From positions 1 through 8,161 of the forward strand of contig JAITDF010000389.1 in the NCBI GenBank assembly GCA_031282705.1: a stretch of DNA of 8,161 nucleotides, read 5' to 3'. The translations under genes and the position numbers were made by a program. Numbering within the stretch: the first letter of the stretch is position 1; each line of letters begins with the position of its first letter. This DNA comes from Opitutaceae bacterium. Its GTDB lineage: Bacteria; Verrucomicrobiota; Verrucomicrobiia; Opitutales; Opitutaceae. This document shows positions 4,667-8,161 of the stretch, in pieces. The notes beneath the pieces were generated by a model that saw nothing but the letters and a program-made list of their open reading frames with translations, had not been told where the DNA came from and ran no database searches.

Positions 4667-5521
4667 ATGCCACTTTACGCTTATATTAAAATACCCGGAA
4701 TAGAAAATTCAGAATCCACCGACGCAGCCTACGGCAAGGCGTGGATTCCCATCAGAAAATTCGACCTCAAAGGAGGAACAAATGAAGGCATGAAAACCCG
4801 TGTGACAGCCATGCAGACCATCTCCCGGCAGCGCAAGGAGCGCAGGGAACAACTGCGAGAAATCGGTATGGTGGATATCGGGGGGCTGTTCGATTCCGAG
4901 GAAGCGAGGCGTGCAGAAATCCGAGAGGAGCGGGCGGCGCGAAGGAATCAACTGCAAGAAATCGGCATGGTGGATATCGGGGGGCTGTTCGATTCCGAGG
5001 AGGAGAGGCGTGCAAAAATCCGAAAGGAGCGGGCGGCGCGAAGGAAGGAGGCGGCGGATTTTGAAAATATGGATTTCCGTTTGAATGAGCTTTTTGATGT
5101 CAAGGAGGAGGACGGGCCAAGTGAGGAGGAGGACAGGCAAAGTTCGGAAGGCCGGGTCACCGTCGAAAAAATGATAGACTCCGCCAGCCCCAAGCTCCAG
5201 CTCATGTGCCTGGAGTGCGGCCTGTATGACTCCAGCAAGTATATAACAGGGAAGGTGGAGGTGCATATCTGCCGCCAGATACCGGGCGACGGCGACGGCC
5301 CGGCCAGGAACGAGGTGTATATGGCGTATGTCCTGGAAAACTGCCTCATAACCTCGGTGGCGGTGGACGCCTCGGAGTCGAGCAAGCTCCAGGAAACCGT
5401 CGCCATCTCCTACGAAAAAATAAGCGCCTGTATAAAGACCGACAAGGGCACTTGGGATTCCAAGGGCTGGGATTTCATCGAGGAAAAGGAAGTCGGCCCG
5501 GCCCCCCCCTCCAAACCATGA
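4667..5521 (+). CDS. hcp: Hcp-family tube protein, copy 2, with ~125-residue repeat insertion
   Basis: The ends are Hcp: residues 1-36 (MPLYAYIKIPGI... WIPIRKFDLKGG) and 163-257 (VTVEKMIDSASPKLQLMCLECG, KVEVHICRQ, EVYMAYVLENCLITSVAVDASESSKLQETVAISYEKI). Between them, about 37-162 replaces what is normally a loop of about 20 residues. The insertion is rich in Arg, Glu and Lys and contains two 33-residue repeats (61-93 and 94-126), a probable degenerate third unit with MDFRLNELFD (135-144), then an acidic stretch (145-156). It is predicted helical, perhaps a charged single helix or coiled coil. A CxxC occurs at 181-184. At 284 residues it is much longer than typical Hcp (about 160-175). Its isoleucine codons include eight ATA by my count, unlike tssC. 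It could be a specialised tube subunit, an evolved Hcp with a cargo-binding module, or a decorated tube end. Confidence 0.88.
   Translation: MPLYAYIKIPGIENSESTDAAYGKAWIPIRKFDLKGGTNEGMKTRVTAMQTISRQRKERREQLREIGMVDIGGLFDSEEARRAEIREERAARRNQLQEIGMVDIGGLFDSEEERRAKIRKERAARRKEAADFENMDFRLNELFDVKEEDGPSEEEDRQSSEGRVTVEKMIDSASPKLQLMCLECGLYDSSKYITGKVEVHICRQIPGDGDGPARNEVYMAYVLENCLITSVAVDASESSKLQETVAISYEKISACIKTDKGTWDSKGWDFIEEKEVGPAPPSKP
4847..5044 (+). repeat. Tandem 99-bp in-frame repeat inside hcp copy 2
   Basis: Two adjacent 99-bp units, 4847-4945 and 4946-5044, are identical at 91 of 99 bases by my alignment and keep the reading frame. The proteins match at 28 of 33 residues. Both carry the invariant core EIGMVDIGGLFDSEE followed by a charged RR..I..ERAARR stretch. 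The substitutions are mostly charge changes (E/K, E/N, R/Q). High DNA identity implies recent duplication or gene conversion. Confidence 0.95.
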
Positions 5522-5543
5522 GCCATCCTCCCCCGAAAAATTT

Positions 5544-5561
5544 CCGGCGCCGCGCCGCCGG
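5544..5561 (+). other. Small hairpin between hcp copies 2 and 3
   Basis: CCGGCG (5544-5549) and CGCCGG (5556-5561) form a perfect 6-bp stem with a 6-nt loop, 22 bases after the hcp2 stop. A self-complementary CCGCGCGCGCGG follows near 5587-5598. No T-run is present, so RNA stabilisation is likelier than termination. These lie in the largest gap within the hcp array. Confidence 0.3.
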
Positions 5562-5634
5562 CTGTCAGCCACCATCAAACACTTCTCCGCGCGCGCGGCA
5601 CGGGGAAAACCACACACACAACTCATAAAATATC

Positions 5635-6201
5635 ATGGCATTCGACGCATACCTAAAGTTCGTGGACCCGGTGACACCGGGCGAAGCGGAACTCGGCAAA
5701 GGCTACACTCCGGACAATACCGCGGAAAAGACAGGCTGGATTGAAATGACCGAATACGGCTTTTCAGTCACCATGGCCGTCAGCGCCGCGCGCTCCAGCG
5801 GCACCGGCGCCGCCACCACCGGCAAGGGCAAACTCGAGCCCTTCACGTTCAAGAAAACCGTTGACGCCACCAGCATGAGACTCGCGTTCCATGCCGCGGC
5901 GGGCACGATTTTCAAGCAAATCGTCATAAACATATTCGCCACCACGACCGACGGAAAGGAGGCGAAACCCTACCTCTTTCTCTCCATGCTCCTGAAGGGC
6001 GCCGTCATCTCCTCGTGCAGCTTCTCCGGCGGCGGCGGCGACGAACTCCCCACCGAGGATGTCGCCATCACCTACGGCTCGCTCGATTACAAATACTGGC
6101 CGTTCTCGGTGGACGAGGACACCGGCGCGATCACGCCCGGCAACAAAGGCGTCACCACCTTCAACTGGAGCACCGTCAAAAACAGCGGCAGCAAATCCTA
6201 A
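5635..6201 (+). CDS. hcp: Hcp-family tube protein, copy 3
   Basis: This 188-residue Hcp-family protein is close to the classical layout. It has an N-terminal strand MAFDAYLKFVDPV, GWIEMTEYGFSVTMAVS (34-50), and an ordinary Ser/Gly/Thr-rich extended loop (51-66). Then come FTFKKTVDATSMRLAFHAAAG (70-90), paired strands IVINIFATTTDG and YLFLSMLLKGAVISSCSF (96-130), and ELPTEDVAITYGSLDYKY (137-154). The C-terminal tail carries TTFNWST. It looks like a canonical structural tube subunit. Its nearest relative here is hcp4: both start MAF(D/E)AYL and end in SGSKS or AGAKS, though the middles are quite divergent. The start is supported by the CATAAAATATC motif against the ATG. Loss of function is not suggested by anything visible. 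Confidence 0.92.
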   Translation: MAFDAYLKFVDPVTPGEAELGKGYTPDNTAEKTGWIEMTEYGFSVTMAVSAARSSGTGAATTGKGKLEPFTFKKTVDATSMRLAFHAAAGTIFKQIVINIFATTTDGKEAKPYLFLSMLLKGAVISSCSFSGGGGDELPTEDVAITYGSLDYKYWPFSVDEDTGAITPGNKGVTTFNWSTVKNSGSKS

Positions 6202-6247
6202 GCCCTCCATAACCACAATCCAAACAATCTAACCACACCATAACATC

Positions 6248-6787
6248 ATGGCATTTGAAGCATATTTGTATATTGAAGGCGTCCGGGGTGACGCCACCAG
6301 CGCGATCGCCAAGGCGCCTCCGGGGGCTCCCGCCGGCTCCGGCCCCATCGCAATCAAGAGCTTCGGGCTCAACATCGAGATGCCCCAGGCCGAGGACCGC
6401 TCCGCCACCGGCGCGGTTTCCGTGGGCCGGGCGAACTTCGCGGACTTCGAGACCGCCAAGACGCTCGACATCTCCACCACCGCCCTGCTCTTCTTCTGCC
6501 TCGCGGGCAAGCACATCAACCAGGTTCTCCTCCGCGTCTTCCGCTCGGTCTCGGACGACGACACCAGCAAACCCACGCTGTATTTGGAGGCGGTTTACAC
6601 CGGCGTCGTGCTCACCGAGGTCGGCGTGTCCGGCAGCGGCGACGAAATGCCCTCCGAGACGCTCAAGTTCAATTACGCCACCGTGAAATATAATTATATG
6701 AACACGGACAAAAAGACCGGCAAGGCCACCGGGGGGAAAACCGAGTTCAGCTGGGATCGCACGACCAACGCCGGCGCCAAGTCCTGA
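6248..6787 (+). CDS. hcp: Hcp-family tube protein, copy 4
   Basis: A 179-residue Hcp-family protein. Visible elements are the N-terminal strand MAFEAYLYIEGV, an Ala/Pro/Gly segment (17-33) and the strand IAIKSFGLNIEM (35-46). An ordinary-length loop (47-62) precedes FETAKTLDISTTALLFFCLAGKHINQVLLRVFR (67-99), where the helix lies. Strands LYLEAVYTGVVLTEVGVSG (111-129) and EMPSETLKFNYATVKYNY (133-150) follow, then a tail with KTEFSWD. It follows hcp3 by 46 bp with the A/T-rich motif CCATAACATC at its start, so the two are surely co-transcribed. Shared termini suggest descent from the same ancestor as hcp3, but low similarity elsewhere implies an old duplication. A hetero-oligomeric tube with hcp3 is possible but not shown. 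Confidence 0.92.
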   Translation: MAFEAYLYIEGVRGDATSAIAKAPPGAPAGSGPIAIKSFGLNIEMPQAEDRSATGAVSVGRANFADFETAKTLDISTTALLFFCLAGKHINQVLLRVFRSVSDDDTSKPTLYLEAVYTGVVLTEVGVSGSGDEMPSETLKFNYATVKYNYMNTDKKTGKATGGKTEFSWDRTTNAGAKS

Positions 6788-6855
6788 TGCCGCCCGCCGG
6801 GGGACGCGCGTGCGCCGCCGCCTTGAACGGTGTCGCGCCGCGCCCGTCCCGTTCC

Positions 6856-6884
6856 CGCCGCAAGCGGCGCGGATTTCGCGCCGC
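6856..6884 (+). other. Overlapping GC hairpins downstream of hcp4
   Basis: Two stems compete for the same middle arm. CGCCGC (6856-6861) pairs with GCGGCG (6864-6869), although with only a 2-nt loop. GCGGCGCG (6864-6871) pairs perfectly with CGCGCCGC (6877-6884) around loop GATTT. The second is the more credible structure. It stands 77 bases after the hcp4 stop and may mark the 3' end of the hcp transcript, though no T-run follows. Confidence 0.4.
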
Positions 6885-6896
6885 CGCGTCTTGGGT

Positions 6897-6944
6897 GGAC
6901 GGCCTCCGTGCCGTCCGCCCCAGGACAATCGGACGGCACGAAGG
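6897..6944 (+). repeat. Three-arm alternating inverted repeat (GGACGGC family)
   Basis: GGACGGC (6897-6903) pairs with GCCGTCC (6910-6916). The same middle arm, extended to 6903-6916, pairs with 6931-6944 (GGACGGCACGAAGG) over 14 positions with one mismatch and a 14-nt loop. The two hairpins are mutually exclusive. The unit looks like an intergenic repeat like those in the tssA-tssB gap but with a different core sequence. Confidence 0.6.
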
Positions 6945-6982
6945 CAGTCCCTCCGGTTGTTTGGAATTTGGTATTGGCCGCC

Positions 6983-6994
6983 GCGTAACATCAG
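6983..6994 (+). repeat. 12-bp dispersed repeat, copy 2
   Basis: This is an exact second copy of GCGTAACATCAG found at 2-13. Here it lies within the hairpin-rich spacer upstream of tagJ and is followed by TTGCCAGGCTTCCCGC, reminiscent of the cores near 1313 and 1346. The whole 6788-7159 spacer appears non-coding; a reading frame across it has no recognisable protein. Confidence 0.5.
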
Positions 6995-7050
6995 TTGCCA
7001 GGCTTCCCGCTTCGCCCGGAGGAAAATTTCACCCTCCACTGTTTCTCCGA

Positions 7051-7092
7051 TTTGATATTTCGCGTCCTTTCGCGATTGGAAACTGAATTTTT
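7051..7092 (+). repeat. Direct repeat bracketing tagJ, left copy
   Basis: The left copy begins TTTGATATTTCGCGTCCTTT (7051-7070, identical to 8107-8126) and ends CTGAATTTTT. Apart from one 10-base indel it matches the right copy at 39 of 42 positions. It lies 67 bp before the tagJ start and could contain regulatory sequence, but no clear promoter was recognised. Confidence 0.75.
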
Positions 7093-7159
7093 GAACTTCC
7101 ATTTTTGGATTCCCCGCCTGCTTTTCACTTCCTGACTCCTGATTCCTTGATTTTTCCAC

Positions 7160-7975
7160 ATGCCCGACCTCTCCAGCCTCATCAAAAACGCCGACCTTGA
7201 TGGCGCCCTTGCCGCCGCCAACGCCGCCGTCCGTGCCAACCCCGGGGAACCGCGCCACCGCCTCTTCCTCGCGCAACTCAACTGCGTGCTCTCCCGCTGG
7301 GAAAAAGCCCGCGACCAGTTCGCGGTCTATTCCGGCCTCGCCACCGGCCCCGACGCCCGCCTCCGCGCCCGCCTCGCCCTCACCGCCGTGCAGTGCGAGG
7401 TCTTCCGCGCCGAGGTTTTCGCCGGCAGGCGCACCCCCCTCTTCCTCGGCGAGCCCGACCCTTGGATTGGTTTTCTCTCGCAATCCCTCCGCCTCCTCGC
7501 CGAAGGCCGCGCCGCCGCCGCCGCGCAACTCCGCGACCAGGCCTTCGAGTCCGCCCCCGCCACCCCCGGCGCCCTCGACAACCGCCCCTTCGCCTGGCTT
7601 GCCGACGCCGACACCCGCCTCGGCCCCGTGCTCGAACTCTTCATGGAGGGCAAATACTACTGGGTGCCCTTCCACCACATCCGCCGCGTCGCCATCGACC
7701 CGCCCGCCGACCTCCTGGACCTCGTCTTTGTCCCCGCCCAATTCAAGTGGGCCAACGGCGGCGAGGGCGCGGGCTTCATCCCCGTCCGTTACATCCCTCT
7801 CGGCCCGCCCCCCGCCCCCGCCGACGCCCCCCGCCTCGCCCTGTCCCGGCTTACGCAATGGCACGAACTCCCGGAAGGCTTCACCACCGGCGCCGGCCAG
7901 CGCATGCTGGCCACCGACGCCGATGAAATCCCCCTCCTCGACTGCCGCGTGATAGACTTCCACCCCGCCCGATAA
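7160..7975 (+). CDS. tagJ: Type VI secretion accessory protein TagJ (ImpE family)
   Basis: TagJ/ImpE is a cytoplasmic accessory of some T6SSs. In P. aeruginosa it binds the TssB N-terminal helix and associates with ClpV, so it is thought to modulate sheath disassembly. The 271-residue protein has an N-terminal TPR-like helical half (about 3-130), including ALAAANAAVRANPGEPRHRLFLAQLNCVLSRWEKA-type pairs at 16-50. The ImpE C-terminal half carries the family signature LELFMEGKYYWVPFHHIRRVAIDPPADLLDLVF (158-190) and FKWANGGEGAGFIPVRYIPL (195-214). A Pro/Ala-rich turn lies at 215-224. Length is as expected. The ATG at 7160 begins the first helix and has no Shine-Dalgarno site. A 372-bp spacer separates it from hcp4, and related direct repeats bracket it. 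Confidence 0.93.
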   Translation: MPDLSSLIKNADLDGALAAANAAVRANPGEPRHRLFLAQLNCVLSRWEKARDQFAVYSGLATGPDARLRARLALTAVQCEVFRAEVFAGRRTPLFLGEPDPWIGFLSQSLRLLAEGRAAAAAQLRDQAFESAPATPGALDNRPFAWLADADTRLGPVLELFMEGKYYWVPFHHIRRVAIDPPADLLDLVFVPAQFKWANGGEGAGFIPVRYIPLGPPPAPADAPRLALSRLTQWHELPEGFTTGAGQRMLATDADEIPLLDCRVIDFHPAR

Positions 7976-8062
7976 AAATCGTTCCCATTCTCCCGCCCGT
8001 TCCCGTTCTTTCATATGGGCGCTTTGAAAAATCAAAAAACAACATGAAATCATTGAACAGCC

Positions 8063-8097
8063 CACGCGGAGGCTTTTGTGCCGCAGGGCAAGCGTCC
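8063..8097 (+). repeat. 35-bp dispersed intergenic repeat, copy 2
   Basis: This is the partner of 1284-1318, matching at 29 of 35 positions and preceded by the same 13-mer (8022-8034). It runs toward the direct repeat at 8107. The region from 7976 to the window end shows no gene; it begins with a short pyrimidine-rich stretch carrying CGTTC units like those after tssC. Confidence 0.6.
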
Positions 8098-8106
8098 TTT
8101 CCCCGG

Positions 8107-8158
8107 TTTGATATTTCGCGTCCTTTCTCATCCTTTCGCGGTTAAAAACTGAATTTTT
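8107..8158 (+). repeat. Direct repeat bracketing tagJ, right copy
   Basis: This is the right copy of the repeat at 7051-7092. It shares the first 20 bases exactly, then has an extra 10 bases (CTCATCCTTT, itself echoing the preceding TCCTTT), then matches again to CTGAATTTTT. It stops three bases from the window end, so it may extend further. Confidence 0.75.
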
Positions 8159-8161
8159 AGA

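Noticed and set aside
5095..5150. C-terminal toxin domain in hcp copy 2
   Set aside because: The extra sequence is internal, repetitive and charged, with no catalytic motif seen, and Hcp core strands resume after it.
6787..7086. 99-residue frame after hcp4
   Set aside because: It overlaps hairpins and dispersed repeats, is Arg/Pro-rich, and resembles no known protein.
6176..8131. 651-residue minus-strand open frame across hcp4, the spacer and tagJ
   Set aside because: It crosses two well-identified + strand genes and a repeat-rich spacer, its composition is Gly/Glu/Val low-complexity, and no family is recognisable.

Overview
The window holds the contractile-sheath and inner-tube part of a type VI secretion system (T6SS) cluster. 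All eight genes are on the + strand: tssA (baseplate/sheath-assembly cap), tssB and tssC (sheath), four consecutive divergent hcp genes (tube), and tagJ/impE (sheath-associated accessory). The other core genes (tssE, F, G, H/clpV, J, K, L, M, vgrG, PAAR) are absent and presumably lie outside it.

The host is most likely a GC-rich Verrucomicrobiota, perhaps of the Opitutaceae. This is an inference from general character: GC-rich codon use, start codons with no Shine-Dalgarno motif and A/T- or pyrimidine-rich leaders, and intergenic spaces full of palindromic and simple repeats. No 16S or other taxonomic marker is present.

Layout: 1-88, a hexanucleotide-repeat leader; 89-1150, tssA; 1151-1848, a 698-bp non-coding space with two palindromic repeat elements and an AT-rich possible promoter; 1849-3880, tssB-tssC with a 34-bp gap; 3881-4095, a G/C hairpin followed by a long polypyrimidine tract; 4096-6787, four hcp genes with gaps of 46, 113 and 46 bp; 6788-7159, a hairpin-rich non-coding space; 7160-7975, tagJ; 7976-8161, repeats again. 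Related direct repeats lie on both sides of tagJ.

Together the products would make the TssBC sheath around an Hcp tube, with TssA coordinating polymerisation and TagJ probably linking the sheath to ClpV-driven recycling. The unusual part is the hcp array. By my reading, the loop between the second and third core strands, which in studied Hcp proteins helps rings stack, is about 5 residues in the first copy, about 125 in the second, and about 20 in the third and fourth. The second copy's loop carries a near-perfect tandem 33-residue charged repeat. The first copy has an EF-hand/dockerin-like DxNxDGxxD loop elsewhere. The cluster therefore encodes four structurally distinct tube subunits, which I consider the best candidate here for undescribed biology.
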